Made by a program: the position numbers and the translations under genes. DNA of 64,000 bases from Flavobacterium hydrophilum (GTDB taxonomy: Bacteria > Bacteroidota > Bacteroidia > Flavobacteriales > Flavobacteriaceae): positions 124,001 through 188,000 of the forward strand of contig NZ_QJHL01000005.1 in assembly GCF_003202405.1 (NCBI RefSeq), read 5' to 3'. Shown here one piece after another: positions 10,001-17,975 of this stretch (positions are counted from its first letter, which is position 1; the number at the start of each line of letters is the position of its first letter). Below the pieces are notes generated by a model. That model worked only from the letters and a program-made list of their open reading frames with translations. It had not been told where the DNA came from and did not search any database.

Positions 10001-10095
10001 ATTCCTGCCGAAAGGAAAAGCATGAAAATCATGAATACCACCGATTTAGTAGTCCACATTTGATGCAGGACTATTTTTTTATTTTTACTAGTCAT
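7078..10095 (-). CDS. SusC/RagA family TonB-linked outer membrane transporter
   Basis: The 1005-aa protein has a signal peptide ending at GIFAQG, a carboxypeptidase-regulatory-like domain (VSGTVYDNTGSVLPGASV), a plug domain (residues about 115-250, with GYGTQKKSDLTGAIS and the SusC signature DASATAIYGSRGANGVI) and a 22-strand barrel to the C terminus. It imports oligosaccharides across the outer membrane using TonB energy together with its SusD partner. No additional N-terminal STN signalling domain is present, so anti-sigma control through this protein is unlikely; the divergent SusR-like regulator is the better candidate. Length is normal for the family. Confidence 0.96.
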   Translation of the reverse strand: MTSKNKKIVLHQMWTTKSVVFMIFMLFLSAGIFAQGKKKVSGTVYDNTGSVLPGASVIETGTKNATSTDFDGKFTLDVAVGGAIEVSFIGSTTQKIQINANTSNIDVRLQNDGYQLAEVQVVAVGYGTQKKSDLTGAISTVTADDLVKGTISSTEQVLQGKVAGLNIIRPSGDPAAGSTLRLRGGTSLTASNSPLIVVDGIAGVDINIVQPSDIKSVDVLKDASATAIYGSRGANGVIIITTKSGTKGVSVTYSGLSSMGYVANNLDLLSADQWRGYVRQTGNMDAVDYGGNTNWQKELEQTAISQSHTLSINSGKADSGFRMSLSYLKNEGVIKSTGLERLSGNINGYQYLGDNKNVKFDMGLFANIDKWHPLDYRIFERAYNLNPTIPVYDANGDFSSVGGNIYENPVEILTNRTVDNERHRLLGYFKTEVKFLNDFQAVANISLEHNAVQGNTYKPSYAVLEGRTEGGFAQKTYAEYTNAQGELYVNYSKVIDKHNFSALAGYSYLENIYEGFGAQRSGFVTDAFSYNNLGAGYNYRLGDVYSYKGKSNLVSFYARANYGYDGKYLLTATVRRDGSSRFGENNKWGTFPSASAAWRISNEDFMSSTKEWLGSLKLRVGYGVTGNQDGIGEYKSLSILGVGNDSYYDPVTQTWSLAYSPKQNPNPDLKWESTEQLNIGVDFSLFNRITGSFEWYSKITSDLLYTYEVPQPPYLVGTMLANVGEMSNKGVELTLNADIIKGDKFSWDANLTLGHNVQKIEKLSNTTYETDVIYSGSLHGLAGMSGQYSQIIAEGYPVGTFWGFRSAGLDTDGKMLYYNAAGDKVADNALVDADKTDLGNIQPDLTLGIGMNFTYGKFDLGISGYGMFGQKALNATNMMLNDPNRLPAYNVPDDFLTSGITSAPKYSSYWIEDASFFRLQTLSVGYTLPLNYKGSKLRFYVMGENLAVFTKYKGVDPEIGLNAQDGINQTGVMDLTGLAAPGIDRYNNYPRPTTISVGLNFTLNN

Positions 10096-10122
10096 TAGAA
10101 TTGGTGTTTGGTTTGATAGTGA

Positions 10123-11205
10123 TTATTTGTCTAAAGTTTTTAGCGGAATCGAAGTATCTGAGATGGTTTTATCCTTATTATCTTTTACCAAAACATGAAT
10201 CTCACTTAAATTCGGAATTCCCTTAAGCTCAGAAACCAGATTGACAAATCCTTTAATCTCTGATGTTGTTCCTGAAATCTCACCTTCGATTGTTTTACTA
10301 CCGGCTGTAATTTTGTAAATTAATTTGTTTACGCCCGATTCGTTGTTTTTTCTGTACATGCCCAGAAAGTCCTTTTGGCTGATTTGTAAAGGAAAAAATC
10401 CAAATACCGGCGGTGGCGGCGGAATAAACTCACCAGCATATAAAATCTGATCGCCTGAATTAGTCGTCCAGTCTTTTGCTACCATCAGGAACGTAATATT
10501 TTCCATAACAAATCCAGGTTCTGTATTGTAGTATTCCTGCGGAATTAAATCCATTCTGTAAAAACCATTTCCTAAGTCTTTCAGTTTTGTTTTTTCAGAA
10601 ACTTCCGGAATCCACGCCTGATATTCCTGTAGAACAGCCCAATCATTTAAACCGCTGTGAAAATGTACACTTGGAACACCTGTAAAACCTGCTTTTAAAT
10701 TTGAATTGAATAAAATACTAACCGGTTTGTCAATTGTAGGTTTTGAAGGATAAGATTTGATTACTTCATTTGCTGTATAAAAGGAAGAGAAATCAGTGTA
10801 AGTCAGATTTGCTACGTCACTTTGTTTCGATCCGTTTTTGTTTTTTAAACGAAACCAAAATCCTGCACTTGCTGCAATTTCTTCAGGTGTTTTAGAAAAA
10901 TAAGCCGTTGGGGTTAACGTAAAACTCCAGATTTTATCTCCTTCATAATGTAATTTTGCAAAATCAGAAGAGTTTTCCCAATTGCCCGCATCCGGTTCTG
11001 ATGGTGACCAGATCCAGATGTAAAGGTCTTCATTTTCTAAAAAAGTCGTGCCTGAAAGGTCAAAATACCAGGTAACCTGTTCATCATATTTGTATACGAC
11101 AGGAAATGATGACATTGGTCCTACAGCTCCCGCATTTTCCTGTGCCTGAACAAAATTAGGAACCATCAAAAGGGCAAGTAAAATTGTATATATAATTTTT
11201 TTCAT
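10123..11205 (-). CDS. Secreted accessory protein of the polysaccharide locus (DUF4961-like)
   Basis: The 360-aa product has a cleavable signal peptide (LLALLMVPNFVQAQ) and no lipobox. It is rich in aromatic residues (WYFDLSGTTF, YIWIWSPSEPD) and contains a proline run (FIPPPPPVFGFFP, around residue 257) between two halves. I read it as two beta-sandwich-like domains. It resembles proteins with DUF4961 found beside SusC/SusD genes, but I am not certain of that family name. Position directly before susC and after a DUF5004-like lipoprotein suggests a glycan-binding role like that of SusE/SusF. No catalytic motif is visible. Confidence 0.7.
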   Translation of the reverse strand: MKKIIYTILLALLMVPNFVQAQENAGAVGPMSSFPVVYKYDEQVTWYFDLSGTTFLENEDLYIWIWSPSEPDAGNWENSSDFAKLHYEGDKIWSFTLTPTAYFSKTPEEIAASAGFWFRLKNKNGSKQSDVANLTYTDFSSFYTANEVIKSYPSKPTIDKPVSILFNSNLKAGFTGVPSVHFHSGLNDWAVLQEYQAWIPEVSEKTKLKDLGNGFYRMDLIPQEYYNTEPGFVMENITFLMVAKDWTTNSGDQILYAGEFIPPPPPVFGFFPLQISQKDFLGMYRKNNESGVNKLIYKITAGSKTIEGEISGTTSEIKGFVNLVSELKGIPNLSEIHVLVKDNKDKTISDTSIPLKTLDK

Positions 11206-11214
11206 AATCCTTTT

Positions 11215-11739
11215 TTAATTAATAGCATTTAATTTGAATACATAAGATACAAATGCACTTCCGCCTGAAGAATGCACTAATTGAAGTTCCATTTCATCAT
11301 TGTTTCCCGGAACTGATGTCAGTCTGAGTTCATCTGTTTTTTGAGTTTTCTGTGCATCGCTGTACAAATAAATTCGTACCGGGCCGCTTGCATTCGTTGG
11401 CTGAAAATCTGAACTTAATTCCCAAAATCCTGTTGGTGCAAACAAGGGAGGAACATCTCCCAGGACTTCATAACTTGTTGGATTCATTTTTTCATCTACG
11501 TTGAATTTGATTTTAAAATCTTCGTAGTTAAAATACGTGCTCAGGTTTTGCTCGCTTGGTTCGATCTTATTTGCTTTTGCAAAATCATCAACCATTTTCA
11601 AATTTGCTAATCCCCAATTGCCGTTTACTTTCTCATAAAGGGTAATCGGATCAACATAGTTTCCGTCTTCTGTATTATCACAACCAATGGTCATTAAATA
11701 CATCACAACAGCTAACCCATAAATACTTTTACGTTTCAT
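11215..11739 (-). CDS. DUF5004-like lipoprotein, first gene of the polysaccharide locus
   Basis: The 174-aa protein has a lipoprotein signal peptide (MTIGCDN, cysteine near residue 20), then a domain with the pattern VNGNWGLANLKMVDD near the start and a run of beta strands, typical of small lipocalin-like domains such as DUF5004. It is probably surface or periplasm exposed. It opens the minus-strand operon and lies 9 bp before the next gene. Function is unknown; a carbohydrate-binding or assembly role in the locus is inferred from position. Confidence 0.72.
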   Translation of the reverse strand: MKRKSIYGLAVVMYLMTIGCDNTEDGNYVDPITLYEKVNGNWGLANLKMVDDFAKANKIEPSEQNLSTYFNYEDFKIKFNVDEKMNPTSYEVLGDVPPLFAPTGFWELSSDFQPTNASGPVRIYLYSDAQKTQKTDELRLTSVPGNNDEMELQLVHSSGGSAFVSYVFKLNAIN

Positions 11740-12202
11740 AAATTTGTGGTTTGTTTTGTTAGTTTTTTCGTTCCCTTAAAGAACAGAGCGAAGCTACAGG
11801 TAAAATAATTTTCAAAAAAAATGTCTGATAAAAATCAAGATAAAATTCAGATATTATTTATTTCAAAACACTACAAATCAATCACTTAAAAAATAAATGT
11901 ATTTATAAAAATCGAGATGCTGTTTAGATTAAAATCAGCCATTTTATAATGGTTATAATGACAATATTTAAATTAAAAGCAGTAATTTTTTTATTATACT
12001 TATTTTTAATTGGTTTTTATTGTATAATTGCAGGCAATTAGTCTATTTTTAACATTTACAAGTGATTCATACAGAATTTCTTCTGTTTTTTGACGAAAGC
12101 TGTGAAAATTCTAAATGCTTATAATCAACTTTCAGACTTATTTCAAACAAAACGAATTAGCTTTAACTGAATTATTTTACCTCCTAAACCAAAAACATAA
12201 CC
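11740..12202. other. Divergent control region of the polysaccharide locus
   Basis: This 463-bp AT-rich gap separates the minus-strand operon from the divergent SusR-like gene and must carry both promoters. I find no exact TAnnTTTG box. The closest to the operon is TAGCTTCG on the minus strand (11789-11796), with one mismatch, 50 bp before the first gene. No operator repeat is obvious. Confidence 0.5.
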
Positions 12203-13801
12203 ATGCGAAAAATATTGATTTTGTATTTTTTCATAGCGGGCTTTTCTTTAACTGCAAAAGAGACAAATCCTGTTTTGGAAGAGTTAGATAAAGTGCTTCT
12301 TAAAAAAGAAGTTTATCTGAAAAAGAAATATCAAAGAATTGGTGTTTTAAAAAAAGATATATCAAAATTTACTTTAAATCAGAATAATGAACAATTGTAT
12401 AACTCTTACATGTCATTATTTGAGGAGTACAAATCTTTTAAATACGACTCCGCTTATTATTATCTGGAAGAAGCAAAAATTAAAGCTATTGCCTTAAAAG
12501 ATCCTAAATATTTGGCTAAAAGCCGAATTAAAGAAGGTTTTGTATTGCTTTCATCTGGATTATTTAAGGAAGCCATTGATACTTTGAATGTTGTTCAGGA
12601 TCAAAAACTTGATCAAAAAAATAAATTCGAATATTATGCTATAAAAGCCCGTGCCTACTATGATTTAGCCGATTATAATAAAGACCACCGTTTTAATATT
12701 CATTATGTACAGCAAGGGAATCATTTCCTTAAAAAGGCTTTAGAATTGATTGGTACAAACAGCAATGAATATTGGGCTGCAGAAAGCTTAAAACGTCTGA
12801 AACAACAGGATTGGCGTGGTGCCGAATTTGCTTTTAGCTATTGGATCAACAACTACAATTTACCGCCGGATTATTACGGAATCGCTACTTCGAGCCTCGG
12901 TTATATTTATTCTGAAAGAGGTTACACAAAAAAGGCCATTCATTATCTCGCACTTGCCGCTATTGCTGATGTTAAAAATGCTACAAAAGAAACTGTTGCA
13001 CTAAGGAATCTTGCTAACGAACTCTTTAAAATGGGTTATTTGGACAAAGCCAATGAATATATCAATATTGCGATGGATGATGCTACTTTTTACAATGCCA
13101 GACATCGAAAAATTGAAATTTCGTTAATATTACCTATTATTGAAAAAGCACAGCTGAATAATGTAAAAGAGAAAAATGATAAACTTGAGAAAATTATTAT
13201 TCTGTTGACAATCCTGACACTGATTATCATTTTGTTTTCGGTAATTATTTTCAAACAATTAAAAGAAAGAAATAAAGCCCGAAAAATAATGGCTTCTTCA
13301 TATGCCCAACTGCAGGAAATGAATGTAAGTTTAAGTGAAGCAAACATAATAAAGGAAGAATACATCACCTATTTTATCAAAGCAACATCAGCTTTCATTA
13401 ATAAAATTGATCATATCCAGAAGAGTACACTTCATAAAATTATTACCAAAAAAACAGATGAAGTGATTGCGAGTTTAAAACGTTATAATGTAAAGGAAGA
13501 ACGTGAAAATCTCTTCCATCAGTTTGATGAAATCTTCCTGAAGTTATTCCCAACTTTTGTAACAGATTTCAATAATTTATTTCCAACTGATCATAAATGT
13601 ATTGTAAAAAAAGGAGAACTTTTAAATACCGAATTACGCATTTTTGCTTTGTACCGACTGGGAATTCAGGACAGCAGTCAGATGGCAGAATTTCTGGAAC
13701 TTTCTGTGGCTACCATTTACACGTATAAAACCAGAATCAAAAGCAAATCAAACTTCAAAGATACTTTTGAAGAGAAAATTATGGCGATTAAGACGATTTG
13801 A
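12203..13801 (+). CDS. SusR-like membrane regulator with TPR sensor and C-terminal HTH (DUF6377)
   Basis: The 532-aa protein has an N-terminal signal or anchor, a TPR-like helical sensor domain (about residues 60-320), one strong transmembrane segment (about 328-348), a coiled-coil linker, and a C-terminal helix-turn-helix region (SSQMAEFLELSVATIYTYKT, around residue 500). This layout matches the DUF6377 family, to which I believe SusR of Bacteroides thetaiotaomicron belongs. The TPR part would sense a sugar in the periplasm and the cytoplasmic part would bind DNA. It is divergent from the locus, as expected for its activator. A good terminator follows. Confidence 0.82.
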   Translation: MRKILILYFFIAGFSLTAKETNPVLEELDKVLLKKEVYLKKKYQRIGVLKKDISKFTLNQNNEQLYNSYMSLFEEYKSFKYDSAYYYLEEAKIKAIALKDPKYLAKSRIKEGFVLLSSGLFKEAIDTLNVVQDQKLDQKNKFEYYAIKARAYYDLADYNKDHRFNIHYVQQGNHFLKKALELIGTNSNEYWAAESLKRLKQQDWRGAEFAFSYWINNYNLPPDYYGIATSSLGYIYSERGYTKKAIHYLALAAIADVKNATKETVALRNLANELFKMGYLDKANEYINIAMDDATFYNARHRKIEISLILPIIEKAQLNNVKEKNDKLEKIIILLTILTLIIILFSVIIFKQLKERNKARKIMASSYAQLQEMNVSLSEANIIKEEYITYFIKATSAFINKIDHIQKSTLHKIITKKTDEVIASLKRYNVKEERENLFHQFDEIFLKLFPTFVTDFNNLFPTDHKCIVKKGELLNTELRIFALYRLGIQDSSQMAEFLELSVATIYTYKTRIKSKSNFKDTFEEKIMAIKTI

Positions 13802-13831
13802 AAGTTTAGACACAAATTAAAAGACAAAAAA

Positions 13832-13866
13832 GAAAGCGACACTTTTTAGATGTCGCTTTCTTTTTT
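13832..13866. terminator. Bidirectional terminator after the SusR-like gene
   Basis: A 10-bp perfect stem (GAAAGCGACA with TGTCGCTTTC) is followed by a T run on the plus strand and flanked by A residues on the other side, between convergent genes ending at 13801 and 13891. Confidence 0.88.
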
Positions 13867-13890
13867 CTTTGCTCTTTATTCTATATTCTT

Positions 13891-15114
13891 TTATTCAGAA
13901 GCTTCTAACTGTAAAACCACATTCTGATAATGTTTACTAAGTGAAAACATTTGTTCAGCAAAAATCATAATGACCAGTGGAACAAACAAAAATGTGATTA
14001 AATCTTCTTCGTATAAAAAGTAGGTTGTCACAATAAAAATTCGTCCATATTCGAGATAATACATCCATTTTCTCTGTTCTAATAAAGCACCGCAATTTAT
14101 CAGTGTGATCAGGATAAAAGACAGAACAAAAACTTTATCCAAAAGGTTTAAAAGCTCAAAATAATAAGTAAAAACAGTTAGGACTAAAGTACAGACTCCT
14201 AATTGGATATAAAGATAATTCCGAAATCTGAGCCTTTGATGCGGGTTGCTTTTATCCTGTAAAAATCTTTTTTCTAATATTGGCCTAATATCCTGATCCA
14301 TATCGGCAGGACTTCCAAAAACAGCGTTCCATTTGGCTTTAAAACCTTTAGAACGTTTCCATAATTCATAAATTTCAAAATAATAATGAGTATGCTGCCA
14401 CATAAAACTGTAGCTTTTTAACGGATGGGTTAAACCGTATTTTGGTTTCTCTTCCTCCTCTTGAAAAGTACCAAAAATACGGTCCCAAAAAGTAAACATA
14501 TCTCCGTAATTTTTATCTAAATATTTTTCGTCAGATGCGTGGTGTACTCCATGAATTGAAGGCGTTACAAAAACATATTCCACCCATTTTATTTTACCGA
14601 TTAGCTGTGTATGCGTAAAAAACGAATAGGCACCGTGAACAATCAGCATCGTAATCACCATCGTCGGATGAAACCCTGCAAACGGAAGAACACACCAAAA
14701 ACCAGTACGTATAATGGCCTGAAAAGTCGTAATTCTGGCTGCAGCAGTAAAATTAAATTCTTCGCTATGGTGATGCACAATATGTGCTGCCCAGAAAAAA
14801 TTAACTTCATGACCAAGTCTGTGATACCAATACCAGACAAAATCAGTTGCAAGGATTAAAGCAAACCAGATAAAAGCATTGCTCGGAATATCGAACAACC
14901 TGTAGTTGTTATAAATAAAATAATACAACTGATAAAAACTTGCAGCAATAAAAAGATTGATCAGTCTTTCTGCAATACCAATACTAATGTTCGAAACTGA
15001 ACTTTCGTAATTAAAAATCTCCGGCTTTTTTTTACGCTGAATCAGCTTATATTCCAAAAACAAAAAAATGAAAAACGCAGGCATTGCGAACGCAAGAAAA
15101 TTAATATGTTCCAT
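13891..15114 (-). CDS. Sterol desaturase / fatty acid hydroxylase family membrane protein
   Basis: The 407-aa integral membrane protein contains the histidine clusters of the fatty acid hydroxylase superfamily: HRLGH (residues 98-102), HIVHHH (111-116) and HGVHH (188-192), which bind a diiron centre. Several transmembrane segments precede and separate them, and an additional hydrophobic C-terminal region (about residues 300-390) is found in the alkylglycerol monooxygenase-like bacterial subgroup. It probably oxidizes a lipid chain in the membrane; the actual lipid is not predictable. It stands alone between the SusR-like gene and gdhA. I am sure of the family and unsure of the substrate. Confidence 0.88.
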   Translation of the reverse strand: MEHINFLAFAMPAFFIFLFLEYKLIQRKKKPEIFNYESSVSNISIGIAERLINLFIAASFYQLYYFIYNNYRLFDIPSNAFIWFALILATDFVWYWYHRLGHEVNFFWAAHIVHHHSEEFNFTAAARITTFQAIIRTGFWCVLPFAGFHPTMVITMLIVHGAYSFFTHTQLIGKIKWVEYVFVTPSIHGVHHASDEKYLDKNYGDMFTFWDRIFGTFQEEEEKPKYGLTHPLKSYSFMWQHTHYYFEIYELWKRSKGFKAKWNAVFGSPADMDQDIRPILEKRFLQDKSNPHQRLRFRNYLYIQLGVCTLVLTVFTYYFELLNLLDKVFVLSFILITLINCGALLEQRKWMYYLEYGRIFIVTTYFLYEEDLITFLFVPLVIMIFAEQMFSLSKHYQNVVLQLEASE

Positions 15115-15200
15115 TTTAAAAATTATTTTTTGACTATAAACAACTTATTTCTATTAACACTTTTAGGTGTAATTAGTTTTGATGATGATTTTTCGCCAGT

Positions 15201-15268
15201 TCGAGTAATTTTCGGTAGAAAATTGTATCGAAAACAGAAAAAATATCACTAAAAACTGTTCCCGATAC
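15201..15268. repeat. Palindromic intergenic element downstream of gdhA
   Basis: Two 13-base arms, 15225-15237 and 15256-15268, match as reverse complements at 11 of 13 positions (GTATCG...CAG against CTG...CGATAC). An adjoining partial palindrome (CGAGTAATTTTC against GAAAATTGTATCG) extends it to about 15201. The element begins 4 bp after the gdhA stop on the minus strand, so it may help end that transcript. It resembles a dispersed palindromic repeat seen in Flavobacterium; this is from memory and untested. Confidence 0.55.
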
Positions 15269-15272
15269 ATTT

Positions 15273-16559
15273 TTAATTCTGTTTGAATTTTACAGCTTCC
15301 AATGCTACATCTTTTACAGCTTGTGTATCAGCTACTTTTTGCAAAGCGATAACATAAGCAGCAATACGAGGCGTCACATTGTGTTTTGTCGCAATTCTGA
15401 AAACAGTCTCAAAGCCTTTTTCTAAAATATCTTCCAGTTTCTTGTTTATTTGATGGATTCTCCAGGATTCCAAAAGTGAGTTCTGAAGCCATTCAAAATA
15501 AGATACTGTTACTCCTCCCGCATTGGCCAGAATATCCGGAACAACCAAAACATTATTATCATGAAGAATTTTATCAGCATCTGAAGAAACAGGGCCGTTT
15601 GCCCCTTCTACAATTATTTTAGCCTTAATGTCGGCGGCATTTTTTTGTGTAATAACATCTTCTTTTGCTGCCGGAATCAATACATCAACATCCAAAAGCA
15701 ATAATTCTTCATGTTTGATTGCTACCGAATTTGGATATCCTTTGATACTCTTATTGTTCAGGTTATAATACAAAATCAATTCCGGAATATTAAGTCCCTC
15801 AGGATTGTAAAAAGCTTCAGATACATCGCTTACAGCAACGACTTTTAATCCCTTTTCATATAAAAACAATGCCGAATGCAGTCCAACATTTCCAAATCCC
15901 TGAATTGCCACTGAAGATCTTGCCGGTCTCAATTTTAATTTTTGAAGCGCCAAAAGCGTAATAATGCTTACTCCTCTTCCTGTCGCTTCTACCCTTCCCA
16001 ATGAACCTCCTGAATGCAGGTGTTTCCCAGTAACAACAGCATGAATTGTTTTGCCGTGAACCAAAGAAAATTCATCCATCAGCCAGCCCATTTCGTCAGG
16101 ACCTGTTCCCATGTCCGGTGCAGGGACATCTTTTTCAGGACCAAAAATATCCGATAATGATTTTGTGTAGGCCCTTGTAATTTTCTCTAATTCTGTTTTT
16201 GAATGTTCTCTTGGATCGCAAATAATGCCGCCTTTTGCTCCTCCAAACGGAATTCCGGTTACAGCAGATTTCCATGTCATCCAGGCAGCCAGTGCTTTTA
16301 CCTCATCAAGATTTACAGCCGTATCATAACGAATTCCCCCTTTTGATGGCCCTAACGCAGTATTGTGAATAACACGATACCCTTCAAAATTTTGAATTTT
16401 ACCATTATCAAGTGTAATAGAAAAATTGACTACAATTTGTTTCTCTGGTTTTTGCAATTTCTGTCTGATAGATTCATCAAGATTTAAAATATCGGCTGCG
16501 ATATTAAAACGATCAATCATTGACTGAAAAGGATTCTGTTTAATTATTTCTAGGCTCAT
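15273..16559 (-). CDS. gdhA: Glu/Leu/Phe/Val dehydrogenase (glutamate dehydrogenase)
   Basis: The 428-aa enzyme interconverts glutamate and 2-oxoglutarate plus ammonia. The glutamate-binding lysine motif PSKGGIRY (residues 71-78), the MTWKSA lysine (97) and the catalytic lysine in PFGGAKGG (109) are present, followed by the nucleotide-binding domain with GFGNVG (around residue 222) and a NAGGVTVSYFEW segment near residue 350. Length is typical of the hexameric NAD(H)-type enzyme. The gene is alone. About 195 nt upstream on the same strand lies a terminator preceded by a short reading frame, which may control it. Cofactor choice cannot be settled from motifs alone. Confidence 0.93.
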   Translation of the reverse strand: MSLEIIKQNPFQSMIDRFNIAADILNLDESIRQKLQKPEKQIVVNFSITLDNGKIQNFEGYRVIHNTALGPSKGGIRYDTAVNLDEVKALAAWMTWKSAVTGIPFGGAKGGIICDPREHSKTELEKITRAYTKSLSDIFGPEKDVPAPDMGTGPDEMGWLMDEFSLVHGKTIHAVVTGKHLHSGGSLGRVEATGRGVSIITLLALQKLKLRPARSSVAIQGFGNVGLHSALFLYEKGLKVVAVSDVSEAFYNPEGLNIPELILYYNLNNKSIKGYPNSVAIKHEELLLLDVDVLIPAAKEDVITQKNAADIKAKIIVEGANGPVSSDADKILHDNNVLVVPDILANAGGVTVSYFEWLQNSLLESWRIHQINKKLEDILEKGFETVFRIATKHNVTPRIAAYVIALQKVADTQAVKDVALEAVKFKQN

Positions 16560-16755
16560 AATTTTTAGTTTTAAGATTTTTATTCAATTGATTTTGAAAT
16601 TTTATATTTTAAGGTCTTCTGTTTATTACAAAAGATTTTTCACATTTTTCTGTACCTAATTACTATAGCTGCAACATGGGATTTTTATCAGACAGCATTG
16701 CATCAGCGTATTAATGTATTTATTTGGTCTCATATCTGTATTTTATATCAATTCC

Positions 16756-16786
16756 TAAAAAAAGCCTTTCATGGGCATGAAAGGCT
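16756..16786 (-). terminator. Terminator or attenuator before gdhA
   Basis: A perfect 10-bp stem (AGCCTTTCAT with ATGAAAGGCT, 4-nt loop) at 16763-16786 is followed by seven T on the minus strand, and preceded by a run of about 12 T. It lies 230 nt after the EamA gene that ends at 17022 and 197 nt before gdhA. Confidence 0.82.
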
Positions 16787-16814
16787 AAAAAAAAAAAATA
16801 ACAAGTACTTTCTA

Positions 16815-16901
16815 TTAACGCCATTCCAAGACATGATTCAACATACAGCACATCGTGAAGCTGCAATTGAAAGACATCATATTTAGACTATAGTTTCTCA
16901 T
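16815..16901 (-). CDS. Putative 28-aa leader peptide upstream of gdhA
   Basis: A reading frame of 28 codons begins at the ATG at 16901 and ends at TAA (16815-16817), 28 nt before the strong terminator. It contains the cluster FTMCCM (two adjacent cysteines between methionines) and two more methionines near the start. A TAnnTTTG box ends 9 bp before the ATG, so the transcript would have almost no untranslated leader. The layout promoter, short peptide, terminator, enzyme gene is that of a translation-dependent attenuator. I cannot exclude a chance reading frame. The sensed amino acid, if any, would be guessed from the Cys/Met content and does not fit glutamate dehydrogenase in an obvious way. 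Confidence 0.35.
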   Translation of the reverse strand: MRNYSLNMMSFNCSFTMCCMLNHVLEWR

Positions 16902-16909
16902 TGTTATGG

Positions 16910-16917
16910 CAAATTTA
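16910..16917 (-). promoter_or_regulatory. Bacteroidota -7 box for the gdhA leader transcript
   Basis: The minus strand reads TAAATTTG, an exact TAnnTTTG match, 9 bp before the leader ATG. No convincing -33 TTG is present. Confidence 0.5.
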
Positions 16918-17021
16918 TAAATATATTTTATAAATTCTATAGAATTGGTAGAGTTATTTTTAAAAAAAGAGAAAATATTTAAAAACAACCTGTAAATTAA
17001 GACATTACCAATCAATAAAAT

Positions 17022-17876
17022 TTATCTAATTTGAGAATAAACAATAAAAACAATCGAAAATACGGCTAAAATAATTCCTAAAAAGTTGATTTTGGACAAT
17101 TTTTCTTTGAAAAAAAGTACTCCAACCAGGCTTCCTAAAACAATAACCCCCATATTCATTCCGGCAAAAACAGTGGATGGATTTTCTGAAAATGACTGAT
17201 GTGCCTTAAGATAAAACAATATATTTCCGAAATTAAATAATCCAACCAATCCTCCAAAAAGGATATTTTTAAGTTCCGGTTTTACTTTTTTCGAAACAGC
17301 ATCATAGATCATAATAAATAAAGAGACAACTAAAGCAATATTAAAAACTAAAAATAAGGAAGTTGTATATGGCAGCGTACTGTAAAGTGCAATTTGTTTA
17401 AAAAGAATATCGATTACTCCAAAACCAAATAAAACAATCGCAGGATAAATCCACTTATTCTGTTTGTTTTCGGAAGGTTTTCTCAAAATAAATAAAAGCG
17501 CTAAAAAGCCAATCACAAGTCCAATTACTTTATAAAAGTTAAATTCTTCCTTAAAAATAAACCACGCCGCCAAAATCGGGATAAAAAGTGATAATCGCTG
17601 CGCTGCATCTGTTTTTACAATTCCCATATGCTTGATTGAAGCTGCCAAAAACACAAAAACAACCGGAAGCAAAACCCCTACAGCTGCATAAATATTCCAT
17701 GGATCGTTTTTTGAAACCTCAGCCAGATCCGGACTAAAAGTCAAATAAGAAAACAAGAGGGCAAAAACATAATTAAAAGTTATTATCTGAATGGGACTGC
17801 AATTGTAATTACGAGTTATTTTAAAAATTACACCTACAGCTACACTACAAATAATACTTAAAATCAGAAACAACAT
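17022..17876 (-). CDS. EamA (DMT superfamily) transporter
   Basis: The 284-aa protein consists of ten hydrophobic segments in two repeated halves, the pattern of the EamA drug/metabolite transporter family. The N-terminal half ends near residue 132 and the second half begins around KWIYPAIVLFGFG. It sits in the inner membrane; members export or import small metabolites, amino acids or drugs. A second EamA gene lies directly upstream on the same strand but is separated by its own terminator, so the two are separate units. The substrate is unknown. Confidence 0.88.
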   Translation of the reverse strand: MLFLILSIICSVAVGVIFKITRNYNCSPIQIITFNYVFALLFSYLTFSPDLAEVSKNDPWNIYAAVGVLLPVVFVFLAASIKHMGIVKTDAAQRLSLFIPILAAWFIFKEEFNFYKVIGLVIGFLALLFILRKPSENKQNKWIYPAIVLFGFGVIDILFKQIALYSTLPYTTSLFLVFNIALVVSLFIMIYDAVSKKVKPELKNILFGGLVGLFNFGNILFYLKAHQSFSENPSTVFAGMNMGVIVLGSLVGVLFFKEKLSKINFLGIILAVFSIVFIVYSQIR

Positions 17877-17890
17877 ATGCTTTTTTATTG

Positions 17891-17917
17891 CAAAAATAGT
17901 ACTTAAAAACCGTTCAA
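17891..17917 (-). promoter_or_regulatory. Promoter of the EamA gene
   Basis: On the minus strand TATTTTTG (17891-17898) matches the -7 box, and TTG (17915-17917) lies 16 bp upstream, close to the usual spacing. The box is 14 bp from the start codon. Confidence 0.5.
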
Positions 17918-17923
17918 AAAAAA

Positions 17924-17952
17924 GCCCGGATAGATTAATGAATCTTCCAGGC
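17924..17952 (-). terminator. Terminator of the rarD-like gene
   Basis: The minus strand forms a stem GCC-GGA-AGATT / AATCT-CC-GGC with small mismatches and continues into eight T. It lies 24 bp after the stop codon at 17976. Confidence 0.75.
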
Positions 17953-17975
17953 AGATATTTAATGCTTTATATCTT

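Larger units (their letters stand above)
16560..17021 (-). other. Long gdhA 5' region with leader-like elements
   Basis: This 462-bp gap has no ordinary gene. On the minus strand it holds, in order, a -7 box (16910-16917), a 28-codon reading frame (16815-16901) and a strong terminator (16756-16786). The remaining stretch to gdhA (16560-16755) has no TAnnTTTG box, so transcription of gdhA may depend on read-through from the upstream promoter. Confidence 0.55.

Noticed and set aside
16698..16886. 62-codon plus-strand frame antisense to the gdhA leader
   Set aside because: It runs across the terminator stem and its A tracts, has low-quality composition and no promoter box; the minus-strand elements explain the region better.
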